Part shown: positions 1 to 8,523 of the stretch, piece after piece
Layout: each line of letters starts with the position of its first letter
Position numbering within the stretch: the first letter of the stretch is position 1
Position numbers and translations under genes: made by a program
From: JAMXLO01 sp036265005
GTDB lineage: Bacteria; Pseudomonadota; Alphaproteobacteria; Acetobacterales; Acetobacteraceae
Direction of reading: 5' to 3'
Length of the DNA: 64,000 nucleotides
Assembly (NCBI GenBank): GCA_036265005.1
Contig: DATAPW010000320.1
Coordinates: 1 to 64,000 of the forward strand
Notes under the pieces: model-generated
What the model was told of the DNA's origin: nothing
The model's database searches: none
The model's input: the letters and a program-made list of their open reading frames with translations, nothing else

Positions 1-1
1 C

Positions 2-700
2 ATCACCAGGCTGAACAACCCTGTTTGGCATGCGCTGACGGGCCCTCATGCGAGGTTCGCCCTTGGTCGTGGAAACGCCCGCCACTATCCCCGCGACATA
101 GCTCCATTCTCCGGCATCGCTGAGCCAACGCCAGCAGCCTATGCCGATCTTGCGGCTGATCTTCCGCGTTACGCGGAAGCACGCCTGTTCAGGTTGAAGA
201 ACGAACCGGCGCCCCGCGGATGGGAGGTACTGAGCGCGCGCCGCATCCTCCAAATGCTGTGCGACGACAAGGAACTTCCGCCTGCACGGGAATCCGGAAG
301 CCGGATTGTGACACTCAGTCCAGCGGACGTGCCGGATATGCTTGCCCTCGCTGAGGCAACCGAACCCGGTCCCTTCGCCGTCCGGACACACGAGCTGGGC
401 GTTCACGTCGGGATCCGCGATGCGCGGGACGGTCGGCTGATCGCCATGGGCGGCGAGCGGCTCCGGCTCGACAATTGCGTCGAGCTGAGCGCCATAGCCG
501 TGCATCCGGCGGCGCGCGGATGCGGCCTTGGCGCCGCCATCGTGGCCTCCCTGGTGCGGGCGGCAATTGCCCGGGGTGAAGTTCCGTTTCTGCACGTCTT
601 CCCCAACAACCCGGCACTGCAGCTCTACCGGCGGCTGGGGTTTCGCGACCACGCCACGCTATGGGTGCTGTGGCATCGTCCGGTGGCCGAAGGCTGCTGA
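2..700 (+). CDS. GNAT family N-acetyltransferase (5' end outside window)
   Basis: An open frame runs from the left edge to a TGA at 698-700, so 232 residues are visible and the start lies outside. The C-terminal half has the GNAT fold signature: a conserved beta strand (ELSAIAVHP), the acetyl-CoA pyrophosphate loop RGCGLGAA, and the late motif NNPALQLYRRLGF. The enzyme should transfer an acetyl group from acetyl-CoA to an amine; the acceptor cannot be read from sequence. The N-terminal part (NPVWHALTGPHARFALG at the edge) is in the same frame without a stop, which is why a TTG start at 194 is not preferred. Family assignment is firm, substrate unknown. Confidence 0.85.
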   Translation: MTRLNNPVWHALTGPHARFALGRGNARHYPRDIAPFSGIAEPTPAAYADLAADLPRYAEARLFRLKNEPAPRGWEVLSARRILQMLCDDKELPPARESGSRIVTLSPADVPDMLALAEATEPGPFAVRTHELGVHVGIRDARDGRLIAMGGERLRLDNCVELSAIAVHPAARGCGLGAAIVASLVRAAIARGEVPFLHVFPNNPALQLYRRLGFRDHATLWVLWHRPVAEGC

Positions 701-1009
701 TCCGCGACCGCAGCGCGACGTCAAGCTTCGAGGTTTTACTCCCTGCGGACGACAGCGCGTCACTGCAATCGCACCGCTTGCTGAAGTGTTGGGTCGCCGA
801 ACCGCAAAACTTGACTGGAGACCTGTACGAACAGACGCTTGCGGCCAAGGTGGCTCGGTTTGAGCGCCCGATGCTATCGGACGCACTCGTACAGGACGCC
901 GCATTGCTCCATGCCGCGTCGGCGACGGATCGGAGGATCACCGACCTGCTGCGAAAAGGATTGGGCAATGTTGCGGTTGTCGGGTGTGATCGGTTGCGTG
1001 GATGTTGCC
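701..1009. other. Intergenic stretch with no assignable gene
   Basis: This 309-base gap separates the GNAT gene from the DUF3859 gene. A plus-strand frame open from about 661 gives a protein-like stretch (for example FERPMLSDALVQDAALLHAA and ITDLLRKGLGN) with plausible codon use, but no family is recognisable and the frame continues as a shadow inside the next gene. It may be a gene remnant. No tRNA, terminator or clear promoter was seen. Confidence 0.35.
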
Positions 1010-1510
1010 ATGAAAATCATGCTGTCGCTTTTGCTGCTGACATTCTCATTCGTGAGCGCTTGCGCCCAAGCGGAGCACATCGACCGCATCGATATCGTCG
1101 ATTACGGCACATACACCGCCCGAACGGAAGGTCACCTCACGGCGCCGGGCACCGCGGCGGGCAGGTGGAGCACCTTGGGCAACATTCAGCATGCCATGAC
1201 CACCCAAACGGTCCCGGCGCAGCTTGGGACGCGGTTCGGCTTTAGCTACGTTGTGGTCGGCGAGCCTCAAGGGATGCTCGTGTCACTTCACGTAGTGACT
1301 ATTTATCCGAGCCCCGGATTGAACAACCCAGCGAACCCTCCCGCGAGGGAGCGCGACGAATACGACCGCGCCGTACATGTGGGAGAGGAACTGTACACAG
1401 GCTACAGATTCGATCACGACTGGGAAGTTGTGCCCGGCACCTGGACTTTCCAACTCTGGTACGAAGGGCGCATGGCCGCTGAACAAAAGTTCACAATCGT
1501 TAGTCCGTAA
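1010..1510 (+). CDS. DUF3859 domain-containing exported protein
   Basis: The product is 166 residues. It begins with an export signal (MKIMLSLLLLTFSFVSACAQA), whose cysteine after VSA could act as a lipobox. The rest is one DUF3859 domain: IDIVDYGTYTA near the start, then LGTRFGFSYVVVG and a C-terminal PGTWTFQLWYEGR. The function of DUF3859 is unknown; the domain occurs in small exported or envelope proteins. The start at 1010 was chosen because it places the hydrophobic signal directly at the N terminus; an upstream ATG at 968 would add a non-signal-like extension. The gene is followed by a convergent multicopper oxidase gene 267 bases away. Confidence 0.75.
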   Translation: MKIMLSLLLLTFSFVSACAQAEHIDRIDIVDYGTYTARTEGHLTAPGTAAGRWSTLGNIQHAMTTQTVPAQLGTRFGFSYVVVGEPQGMLVSLHVVTIYPSPGLNNPANPPARERDEYDRAVHVGEELYTGYRFDHDWEVVPGTWTFQLWYEGRMAAEQKFTIVSP

Positions 1511-1777
1511 AGCGGACCCGAAGCAAACGCACAGTCCATCTGTATCGGGCCACACAGTAAGGGCGCGATGGCGAAACCGAGCATAAACAGGCGCATCGTT
1601 AAGCCTGCCCGTGCGGGTGCGACGTGAAGAGTGGCGCCGGTTGCGGTGAGCGCTGGCAGGCTTATGTGCCGGACGGCGTGCTCGCGGTGGCGCCCCGGGC
1701 CACTCTCCCCATCATGTTTCGCGGCTGACTGCACCGCCTCTGATGACGCGGCGCGTGGAGTAGACAAGCGCTGCCAG

Positions 1778-3313
1778 TCAGGCAGCGATTCCCTGGTACC
1801 TGAACTCCATCATCATCCCGGTCGCCATGTGATAGAGGTTGTGGCAGTGGAGCGGCCATCGACCGGGATTGTCCGCATCGAAAGCAATGCGGACCCGGCC
1901 CATCATCGGCGGGACCAGCACCGTGTCGCGAACGGCCCCTTGGATCGTCCGGCCGTCGATCGCAACCACCTGGAACGCGTGGCCGTGAAGATGGATCGGA
2001 TGCGCCATCATCGAGTGGTTGACCAGCTCGATCTCGACGCGCTGCCCCTTGCCTAGGATCAACGGCGTCGTCCGTGGCCAATATTCGCCATTCATCGACC
2101 AGGCATACGGTTTCATGGCGCCGGCAAGAGCAACTGTACGGACAAGATCAGCGGGGCGTAGCGGAAGCGGCGCCGTTGCGGCGAGTCGAGCCTCCAATGA
2201 ATTGTCGACAGGCGGCGCAAGCTGCGCGTGATCCGCAATCCGTGGGATCTGCGCACCTGCTGTGGCGAACACAATTCCGGTCTGCTGCCTTGAACCTTCA
2301 AGCCGCGCACGAATTGGAAACACGCCGGCTCGCGGCAGATCGACCAGGATATCCAGGCGCTGAGCCGTCGCGATCGGGAACCGACTGCCGGCGACCGGGT
2401 GTACTGCGTGGCCGTCCGTTGCGACGACCTGGCCGACGAGTTCGCCGAGATCGATCCAGAATTGGCTGGAGGACGCGCCATTGATGATGCGGAGGCGGAT
2501 CCGCCCGCTGCGCTCGACGCGTACGATCTCCGGATCGGCGAATGTTCGATCGTTGGCGAGGAGAGCATCGTAGTGAATGTCATTCAGGTCCATCTGCATG
2601 TGGGCCGGCTTAGACATGGAATCTGTCGCCGTCGCCATGCCCGGCATGGTCCGTCCCGCAATGTTCACCATTCCGCCGGCGCCCGGTGGCGGCGACGTGT
2701 CGCCAGCCTTGCGCTCATCACCTGCCTCGACATTTTCTGCCATGGCGCGTGCCGCGGCTGCGGTTGTGCCGACGAGGCCGGCGAGCACCTCGTCCGGCGT
2801 TCGAAAGGTAAAATCCTCCACCATAAGGACGACTTCCTGCCGGTCCTCGCGAAGCTCCGCCACGTCGTGGACAATAAGCGGCGCTGCCATGAGGCTTTGT
2901 TCCTGCATGGCGTGATGCGAGTGCATCCAATACGTGCCGGTGATCGGCGCGTAGTCATAGGGCTGAACGACGCCGCTTGCGATCGGCGGGGTTTGTGGCC
3001 ACGGGAATCCATCCTGCATCCAGGGCGGAAGCTGCCCATGCCAATGCACAAGGGTGCGCGCGCCGGTTTCGTTCGCAAGCTCAACCCGGAAACGCTCGCC
3101 GGGGGCTAGACTGATACCCGAACGTCCGTCCGGGCCGATGAGGCCGAAGACCCGGGCCGGCCGGCCATTCACTTCGAGCACGCGTGTTGCAGCGTTGAGA
3201 CGCTTCGGTGCGGCGGATGCGGCGCGCGCCCCGGCAGGCAGCGCACCGGCAGGCAGCGCACCGGCGGCAAGGGCGGCGCCGAGAAAACTGCGGCGGGAGA
3301 CGGCCGTGCTCAT
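1778..3313 (-). CDS. Multicopper oxidase, Tat-exported
   Basis: The protein has 511 residues and starts with a Tat signal (SRRSFLGAALAAGALPAG), so it should be folded with copper and exported to the periplasm. All copper-binding blocks are present: LVHWHGQ and YWMHSHH in the first cupredoxin domain, HPIHLHGHAF and HCHNLYHMATGMM in the last. The final Cys, His and Met provide the type 1 site and the HCH pair the trinuclear site. The family includes CopA/CueO-type copper oxidases and FtsP/CotA-like proteins; the real substrate is unknown. The start at 3313 was taken because it begins the Tat signal. A 15-bp tandem repeat (3226-3267) encodes repeated AGALP in the signal peptide. Confidence 0.9.
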   Translation of the reverse strand: MSTAVSRRSFLGAALAAGALPAGALPAGARAASAAPKRLNAATRVLEVNGRPARVFGLIGPDGRSGISLAPGERFRVELANETGARTLVHWHGQLPPWMQDGFPWPQTPPIASGVVQPYDYAPITGTYWMHSHHAMQEQSLMAAPLIVHDVAELREDRQEVVLMVEDFTFRTPDEVLAGLVGTTAAAARAMAENVEAGDERKAGDTSPPPGAGGMVNIAGRTMPGMATATDSMSKPAHMQMDLNDIHYDALLANDRTFADPEIVRVERSGRIRLRIINGASSSQFWIDLGELVGQVVATDGHAVHPVAGSRFPIATAQRLDILVDLPRAGVFPIRARLEGSRQQTGIVFATAGAQIPRIADHAQLAPPVDNSLEARLAATAPLPLRPADLVRTVALAGAMKPYAWSMNGEYWPRTTPLILGKGQRVEIELVNHSMMAHPIHLHGHAFQVVAIDGRTIQGAVRDTVLVPPMMGRVRIAFDADNPGRWPLHCHNLYHMATGMMMEFRYQGIAA

Positions 3314-3550
3314 GGCCGTCCCGTGTTTATGATGTCGCCGTGAGGGCTGTACCGAGTGCCCGGCCCAGCGCCAGCAGACCCGGTGAACCTGCAAAAGCGA
3401 CGACAATTCGAGGTAAGGTATCCTCCCACCGCACCTCTCCTGGACGACATGCCGCGCACCGCGCGCCGACAGGCAGTGCGGCCAAGCGTGAATATCGGAG
3501 CCAGGCTTAAGAAGACGACTCTGCAGCAGTCATGAAGTCAGGCGCTCCGA

Positions 3551-3572
3551 CGCATGGCCCCATGCGGTTTTT
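3551..3572 (+). terminator. Possible rho-independent terminator hairpin
   Basis: CGCATG and CATGCG form a six-base-pair stem (seven if the loop is closed further) around GCCC, followed after one G by five T residues. It lies in the 368-base gap between the multicopper oxidase and the DUF4142 gene and points in the plus direction. No clear plus-strand gene ends just before it, so it may instead insulate the DUF4142 promoter from upstream read-through. The rest of the gap (3314-3681) shows no supported gene. Confidence 0.4.
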
Positions 3573-3681
3573 GAATTGGGGTGGTCGGCAGGCTGCCCGT
3601 ATCTGGAGCCATCGACCTGATCGTCGTCATGAGCGATCTGGCTGTACTTGCAGGCGACGCAAATAAATGGAGCTTCCCGAA

Positions 3682-4260
3682 ATGAAATCAACATCTGCAA
3701 CAAGCCATCTCGCCGGACTTGGCTTGACTTGCGCTCTGCTCTGGTCGGCAGTCGGCACTGGCGTCGCCGTTGCGCAGACCGCCGCACCGCCGGAGGCCCC
3801 GGCGAGCCTCAACGCCATAGATTTTAATTTCGTCGGTCAGGCGAACCTGGGTGCCCCCTTCCAGATCGACTCGGGCCGGCTGGCGGATACCAAGGGCACG
3901 ACCCCCGCGATCCGCAATTACGCCCAACTGATGGTCACCACCCATATTCCGGTCGTCAACGCGCTAAATGTAATCCTGAAGCAGAAGAACATCACTCCGT
4001 CGAACACGCTTTTGCATGGCGCTTACAACGCGATGATTGCCACACTCGAAGCGGACCGTGGCGCTGCGTTCGACCGGGATTATGTGAACGGCCAAGTTGA
4101 GTATCAAAAGGGAAATGCGGCGTTGTTCGAACAGGAGATCCAGAACGGCAGCGATCCTGAGCTGAAGGAGTTCGCGCGCCAGACCCTGCCGAAGATCGTG
4201 GACCATTTGCAGCGCGCCGAGAAGCTTGCCGCTACGGGCGGCCGCGTCGCCTCGAAATGA
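3682..4260 (+). CDS. DUF4142 domain-containing exported protein
   Basis: The product is 192 residues: a signal peptide ending near VAVAQTA, then one DUF4142 four-helix domain (LNAIDFNFVGQANLGAPFQI through ELKEFARQTLPKIVDHLQRA). DUF4142 proteins are ferritin-like helical periplasmic proteins of unknown biochemical role, often near stress or metal genes. The ATG at 3682 has a GGAG (3669-3672) nine bases upstream, so it is preferred over the ATG at 3667. It is followed 71 bases later by the GlcG/HbpS-like gene, also exported, in the same direction. Confidence 0.85.
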   Translation: MKSTSATSHLAGLGLTCALLWSAVGTGVAVAQTAAPPEAPASLNAIDFNFVGQANLGAPFQIDSGRLADTKGTTPAIRNYAQLMVTTHIPVVNALNVILKQKNITPSNTLLHGAYNAMIATLEADRGAAFDRDYVNGQVEYQKGNAALFEQEIQNGSDPELKEFARQTLPKIVDHLQRAEKLAATGGRVASK

Positions 4261-4331
4261 AGCGACGGTGACGCTGTGCGTTCGATGAACCGGCGCACTG
4301 AGCCAATAAACCGCTTAGGAAGAAACCCATC

Positions 4332-4811
4332 ATGGGCATTGCCATCGCCAGCGGCCTGGTGTTCGTTGCCGTCGCGCTGCTTCCGCAGGCTGCGGCCGCA
4401 CAATTTGCGGAAAAGAAGGTGCTGACTCTGGAGATCGCACGAAAAATCGTCGGGGCCGCCGAGTCGGAGGCAGAGCGCAACCACCTGGCCGGCGTTGTCG
4501 CTGTGGTCGATGACGGCGGATGGCCGATCTTGATCGAGCGCATGGACCACGCCGCCTATATCGCCAGTGTGGAGCTTGCGCCCGGCAAGGCCCGAACAGC
4601 CGCATTGTTCAAAAAACCGAGCCAGGCGCTCGAGGACGCGATCAACCACGGTCGCGTCGCCGCCGTTACGGCGCAGGGCTTCACCGAGATGCAAGGCGGG
4701 CTTCCAATCGTCGTCGATGGCGAGGTCATCGGCGCCATCGGGGCGAGCTTCGACACGCCGGAGCACGACGTGCAAATCGCGCAAGCCGGGCTCGCGGCCG
4801 TCCCTCATTGA
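4332..4811 (+). CDS. GlcG/HbpS-family heme-binding-type protein, exported
   Basis: The 159-residue product has a signal peptide (MGIAIASGLVFVAVALLPQAAAAQ) followed by a complete GlcG/HbpS (DUF336) domain: LTLEIARKIVGAAESEAERN, VVAVVDDGGWPILIERMD, and the C-terminal IVVDGEVIGAIGASF. Characterised members bind heme (HbpS of Streptomyces) or accompany glycolate or alcohol oxidation genes (GlcG), but most are uncharacterised. An AGGAAG Shine-Dalgarno sits just upstream of the ATG. The signal peptide places it in the periplasm with its neighbours, the DUF4142 protein and a secreted cupin. Heme binding is inferred only from the family. Confidence 0.85.
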   Translation: MGIAIASGLVFVAVALLPQAAAAQFAEKKVLTLEIARKIVGAAESEAERNHLAGVVAVVDDGGWPILIERMDHAAYIASVELAPGKARTAALFKKPSQALEDAINHGRVAAVTAQGFTEMQGGLPIVVDGEVIGAIGASFDTPEHDVQIAQAGLAAVPH

Positions 4812-4897
4812 CCAGATCTTCCCGATAGGACTGCAAGCCGTACCAACGCGGGCCGCAATGCCACGCGGGGCGATCGGCTGAAGAACGGCTTGGCTGG

Positions 4898-5473
4898 TCA
4901 GAGCTTGCGCCAGCGCGGCTTGGACGGATCCACCAGTTCGAATTGGACGGGGGCGATTCCGAAAAGACCAATGACGGCCGGCTCATGTGCGTTCTTCTTG
5001 ACCCCGTCATAGTGCGGGGTCCGCGCGACGCGCCTGACGAATCCTCCCGCAGGAACCGGAACCGTGTTCTCCGGATCGAAGTCGGCGCCGCTGTTCACCC
5101 ACCACGTGCCGGAGAGCACCAGCGAGAGACGATCGGTCGCGTAGGTGTGCGGGGCACTCATATAGCCCGGGTACCACTTCATCAGCACAAGATAGGGTCC
5201 GGGCTTGTCCAAGCCGCCGTAGAGCGTCGCCACCTCGCCGCTATGCGGTGGAGAACCGGCTATCCAGCCGCCCCACTCGATCGCGCCGGGAAGGGAGATC
5301 TGAGTCTCCGACGAGTTGATTTTGCCGGCGAACGCCGCCTCGTTCGACAGAGCGAGCGACAGCGCGGCGAGGAGCGGAGCGACGACAAGTCCCCGCCGCG
5401 TCGAACAAATATCATGATCTGCAATGGAAGCATCCGGCGAAACTATCCCGTCGAGGATATTACGGTGATCCAT
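4898..5473 (-). CDS. Cupin-fold exported protein
   Basis: The protein has 191 residues. The N-terminal part carries a hydrophobic export segment preceded by charged residues (RRGLVVAPLLAALSLALS, ending near EAAFA). The mature part is a single cupin-like barrel: GPYLVLMKWYPGYMSAPHTY, LVLSGTWWVNSG and PVPAGGFVRRVARTPHYDG supply the usual cupin strands and candidate metal histidines. Such proteins are small periplasmic cupins of unknown substrate. The start at 5473 has AGGAGAG eight bases upstream. The gene converges on the GlcG/HbpS-like gene. Confidence 0.75.
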   Translation of the reverse strand: MDHRNILDGIVSPDASIADHDICSTRRGLVVAPLLAALSLALSNEAAFAGKINSSETQISLPGAIEWGGWIAGSPPHSGEVATLYGGLDKPGPYLVLMKWYPGYMSAPHTYATDRLSLVLSGTWWVNSGADFDPENTVPVPAGGFVRRVARTPHYDGVKKNAHEPAVIGLFGIAPVQFELVDPSKPRWRKL

Positions 5474-5773
5474 TTTAGTCTCTCCTATTCTCAGCTTGAG
5501 GCTGGGTCGGCGATCTCGGGCCGTTGACCGACCGGTTCTGTTGGCTCTCGCGCTGTTTAGTTCGGCAAGTTTCGGCCATCGACGCCAGCACTCAAGCTGT
5601 TGCCAGGACAACGAGGACAATCGCGGTTTGCCGCCGGCGCCGCACTGCGGTGCGCAGCATGTTGGCGTATTTTGGATCGGCACCATAGAAAGTTTTGGGC
5701 TTCATCCTGTTGTTCTGGAACAGGTACGGCGTCCACTGGTGAGGCGCGCAAGGAAGGTTGACGCTCGGTTCTC

Positions 5774-5950
5774 GTGAAGCAGTTCCAGGAGGCTGTTGAG
5801 GCCAACTACGACCGCCCCCTGCTGATGTAGGAACTCTGTCGCATCATCGGGGTTTCGGAGCGGACGCTGCGCACGCTTTGCTACGAGCAACACGGTGTGT
5901 CGCCGCACCGCTTCCTGGCCCTAGGACGATTGCATCCGGCGCTGGTCGAC
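5774..5950 (+). pseudogene. AraC-family regulator remnant (HTH part only)
   Basis: Reading from 5774 gives VKQFQEAVEANYDRPLLM, a TAG stop at 5828-5830, then ELCRIIGVSERTLRTLCYEQ and HGVSPHRFLALGRL. This is the double helix-turn-helix of AraC-type regulators, with the stop where the family has a codon such as CAG. The N-terminal sensing domain and the end of the second helix-turn-helix are missing; the sequence runs into the 3' end of mreB. It is therefore a non-functional fragment. The remaining part of the 5474-5977 gap shows no supported gene. Confidence 0.7.
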
Positions 5951-5977
5951 CCGGTGGCGCAGCCGGAACCGGACGCC

Positions 5978-7021
5978 TCAGTACATCGAGGTCAGCACAT
6001 TGCTGAGCCGCTTGCGCTCTTCCAGCGCACGGCCGGTGCCGAGGGCGACGCATTGCAGCGGGTTCTCCGCCACGCCGACCGCAAGACCGGTGGCGTCACG
6101 CAGCACCTGGTCCAGCCGGTGCAGCAGAGCACCGCCGCCAGTCAGCACGATGCCCTTGTCCACGATATCCGCCGCCAGTTCGGGCGGGGTGTTCTCCAGC
6201 GCCACCTTCACCGCGTCGACGATGGCACTCACCGGCTCGAACAGGCTTTCGGCGATCTGCCGCTGGCTCACCAGCACCTCGCGCGGCACGCCGTTCATCA
6301 GGTCGCGGCCGCGCACCTCGCGCAGCGGGCCGGCATCGCCGTCCTCGAGCTGGCTGGCGGCGCCGATGTCCATCTTGATGCGTTCGGCCGAGGACTCGCC
6401 GATCAACAGATTATGGTTGCGGCGGATGTAGCTGATGATCGCCTCGTCCATCTTGTCGCCGCCGACGCGGACACTGCGCGAATACACGATGCCGCCCAGC
6501 GAGATCACCGCCACTTCCGTGGTGCCGCCGCCGATGTCCACCACCATCGAGCCCGACGGCTCGGTCACCGGCAGGCCAGCGCCGATCGCCGCGGCCATCG
6601 GCTCCTCGATCAGCGCCACCTTGCGCGCGCCGGCACTTTCGGCGCTTTCCTGGATGGCACGGCGCTCCACCGCGGTGGAGCCGGACGGCACGCAAACGAT
6701 GATCAAAGGCGAGGCAAAGCCGCGCCGGTTATGCACCTTGCGAATAAAATGCTTGATCATCTCCTCGGCGACCTCGAAATCGGCGATCACGCCGTCCCGT
6801 AGCGGCCGGCTCGCGGTGATGTAACCAGGGGTCCGGCCGAGCATCTGCTTGGCCTCCTCGCCCACCGCGACTACCTGCTTCTTGCCACGCACATCGGCGA
6901 TGGCGACCACCGAGGGTTCTGCCAGCACAATGCCTCGGCCTTTGACGTAGACCAGCGTGTTGGCGGTGCCGAGGTCGATGGCCATGTCGGCGGACATGAA
7001 GCCTAGCATCCGCGAGAACAT
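5978..7021 (-). CDS. mreB: Rod shape-determining protein MreB
   Basis: The 347-residue protein is full length for MreB, the bacterial actin that forms membrane-associated filaments and guides lateral peptidoglycan synthesis. The actin-type ATP site is intact: phosphate 1 loop DLGTANTLVY, phosphate 2 loop VVDIGGGTTEVAVISLGG and the adenosine motif LTGGGALLH. The membrane-anchoring start MFSRMLGF is present. The ATG at 7021 is preferred over a TTG one codon earlier. No mreC, mreD, pbp2 or rodA is adjacent, so the gene is solitary here, unlike the usual mreBCD operon. Whether another mreB exists elsewhere cannot be told. Confidence 0.97.
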   Translation of the reverse strand: MFSRMLGFMSADMAIDLGTANTLVYVKGRGIVLAEPSVVAIADVRGKKQVVAVGEEAKQMLGRTPGYITASRPLRDGVIADFEVAEEMIKHFIRKVHNRRGFASPLIIVCVPSGSTAVERRAIQESAESAGARKVALIEEPMAAAIGAGLPVTEPSGSMVVDIGGGTTEVAVISLGGIVYSRSVRVGGDKMDEAIISYIRRNHNLLIGESSAERIKMDIGAASQLEDGDAGPLREVRGRDLMNGVPREVLVSQRQIAESLFEPVSAIVDAVKVALENTPPELAADIVDKGIVLTGGGALLHRLDQVLRDATGLAVGVAENPLQCVALGTGRALEERKRLSNVLTSMY

Positions 7022-7190
7022 CAAATGAGCCTCTGGTCTGAGAATTGCCGGGAAACGGTGGGCTTAGCCCTGCTGACTGCTGTTAACAAGAGCTTGAAGG
7101 TCCGCCCCGGCATCGCCGCATTCCAGCCACTGGATTTCCTCCCCCGCGGGAGACGGTGGCCGCATTTCCAAAGTCACGGGAGGATGACCG

Positions 7191-7406
7191 ATGACACGTA
7201 AGATCGCTTTCGGATTGGCCTTGGGTAGCCTGCTGTCGGTCCTGGCCGGCTGTGGCGAGAGCCCTGGCACGCGTGCGGTGACCGGCGGCCTGCTGGGCGC
7301 CGGTGCCGGCGCCGGCGTGGCGGCGGTGACCGGCGGCAGGCCGGCGACCGGCGCGCTGATCGGCGGCGGCGTGGGCGCGGTCGGCGGCGCCGTTACCGCA
7401 CGGTGA
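7191..7406 (+). CDS. Small glycine-zipper lipoprotein
   Basis: The 71-residue product has a lipoprotein signal (MTRKIAFGLALGSLLSVLAGC), with the lipobox LAGC. The mature part is a glycine-zipper segment of GxxxG-type repeats (TGGLLGAGAGAGVAAVTGG, then ALIGGGVGAVGGAV). Such proteins sit in the outer membrane or periplasm and resemble the zipper of Rcs/OsmB-type lipoproteins; function unknown. A GGGAGGA Shine-Dalgarno precedes the ATG. A frameshifted paralogue lies 48 bases downstream. Confidence 0.75.
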   Translation: MTRKIAFGLALGSLLSVLAGCGESPGTRAVTGGLLGAGAGAGVAAVTGGRPATGALIGGGVGAVGGAVTAR

Positions 7407-7454
7407 GCGGCTGACGACTTCCACCACGATACTGAAAGCAAAGGAGTGTCTTTC

Positions 7455-7702
7455 ATGCGCCGCGGCATCGCGACGAGCCTGGTTCTGGTCCCTTTGACCC
7501 GGGGTCTGGCGGGATGCGGCTATAACCGGGGCGACCGCGCCCTGTCGGTGGCCTGATCGGCGCCGGCGGCGGTGCGGCGATCGCGGCGGTGACCGGCGGC
7601 AGCCCGCTGGTCGGCGCGGCGACCGGCGGTGGCGCCGGCGCGCTGGGCGGTGCGCTCACCAGCGGCCACGACATCAACCTGGGCCGGCCGGTCTGGCGCT
7701 GA
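7455..7702 (+). pseudogene. Frameshifted second glycine-zipper lipoprotein
   Basis: From ATG 7455 the frame encodes MRRGIATSLVLVPLTRGLAG followed by a cysteine (lipobox LAGC), then stops at TGA 7554-7556. Shifting frame near 7546-7550 restores GGLIGAGGGAAIAAVTGG and ALTSGHDINLGRPVW to a TGA at 7700-7702. The restored protein parallels the neighbour at 7191-7406, so the two are tandem duplicates. Loss of one G in a short G run explains the break. It may be a true pseudogene or a sequencing error. Confidence 0.65.
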
Positions 7703-7732
7703 CCGGCCGGCCGGCGGACACCGAAGCGGGGG

Positions 7733-8506
7733 TCAGGGCGACGTCAACCCGGATCCCCGCACCGGACCGCAGGTCCACAGGACCCGGCCTACCACTTCGA
7801 CGGTGCCGGCCTGGGCCGGCGACACATGCTCGCTCTCGTATGCCGCATTGTCGCTGATCAGCGTCAAGCTGCCATCCAGCTTCGGCTGGACACGTTTCAC
7901 GAGCCTCTCGCCGGCAATCTCCAGCACATAGACGCCGAAGCTGCGGAACTTGTTCTCCGCGATGTCGACCAACAGCAGATCGCCATCCCGGATGCCGGGG
8001 AGCATCGATTCGCCGACGGCGGTCTCGACCAGCAGATGGTCCGGCTCAATTCCTAGTGTCGAGCGGATCCAATCGTGGCGGAGCGCGATGAACTCTGCAG
8101 CGAGTGGAGGGACGGCAGACTCGGGACCGGCAGCCGCGGCCTCCGGACGCTTCGGCAGGAGGACGAATTCCTGGTGGCTGAGCGAAAGGTCCGATTGGTT
8201 GGCGGCACCACGGCCGCGTGGCGGCTTGCCCACGCTCTGCAACCGCGGTTCGGGGCCCTCGCCCATCGCCAGCCAGCCGACGGTAACCGCCGCCGCCTCG
8301 GCCAGGGCCACCAGCCGTTCGCGGCTCGGTTCTGCCTCGCCCTTGAGCCATTTGCGAAAGGCCGAGGGAGAAACCCCGGTCGCCTTGGCCAGCCGGTCCG
8401 CGCTTGGCCAATGGCGCAGGATCACATGCAGGCGAGCAACAAACGCCGTGCGATCCGCCATGGCGGCGTTCGGGTTGGTTTTAACATTCTCTCTGGCACG
8501 TGACAT
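7733..8506 (-). CDS. Phage-type repressor: HTH plus S24 (LexA-like) peptidase domain
   Basis: The 257-residue protein has an N-terminal XRE-like helix-turn-helix (about residues 25-80; RLAKATGVSPSAFRKWLKG) and a C-terminal S24 domain. The catalytic serine is S167 in VGESMLPGIRDGD, and the general-base lysine is K204 in GERLVKRVQ. Proteins of this type (CI, LexA-like repressors) repress early phage genes and self-cleave when RecA filaments form. A divergent Ner/Nlp-type regulator starts 126 bases away, an arrangement seen in Mu-like phages. No other phage gene is present. The nearby inverted repeats may be its operators. Confidence 0.88.
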   Translation of the reverse strand: MSRARENVKTNPNAAMADRTAFVARLHVILRHWPSADRLAKATGVSPSAFRKWLKGEAEPSRERLVALAEAAAVTVGWLAMGEGPEPRLQSVGKPPRGRGAANQSDLSLSHQEFVLLPKRPEAAAAGPESAVPPLAAEFIALRHDWIRSTLGIEPDHLLVETAVGESMLPGIRDGDLLLVDIAENKFRSFGVYVLEIAGERLVKRVQPKLDGSLTLISDNAAYESEHVSPAQAGTVEVVGRVLWTCGPVRGSGLTSP

Positions 8507-8523
8507 TTACCTGTGACCCACTC

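Noticed and set aside
661..1245. Long plus-strand frame spanning the GNAT end and the DUF3859 start
   Set aside because: Its second half is a shadow of the DUF3859 gene in another frame, and the first half matches no known family.
1414..1767. Minus-strand frame with a hydrophobic stretch resembling a signal peptide (MRLFMLGFAIAPLLC)
   Set aside because: It runs antisense into the DUF3859 gene, has no conserved domain and no good ribosome site; most likely a chance frame.
5897..6802. 301-residue plus-strand frame over mreB
   Set aside because: It is antisense to a certain mreB gene and shows His/Gln/Arg-rich composition typical of shadow frames in GC-rich DNA.
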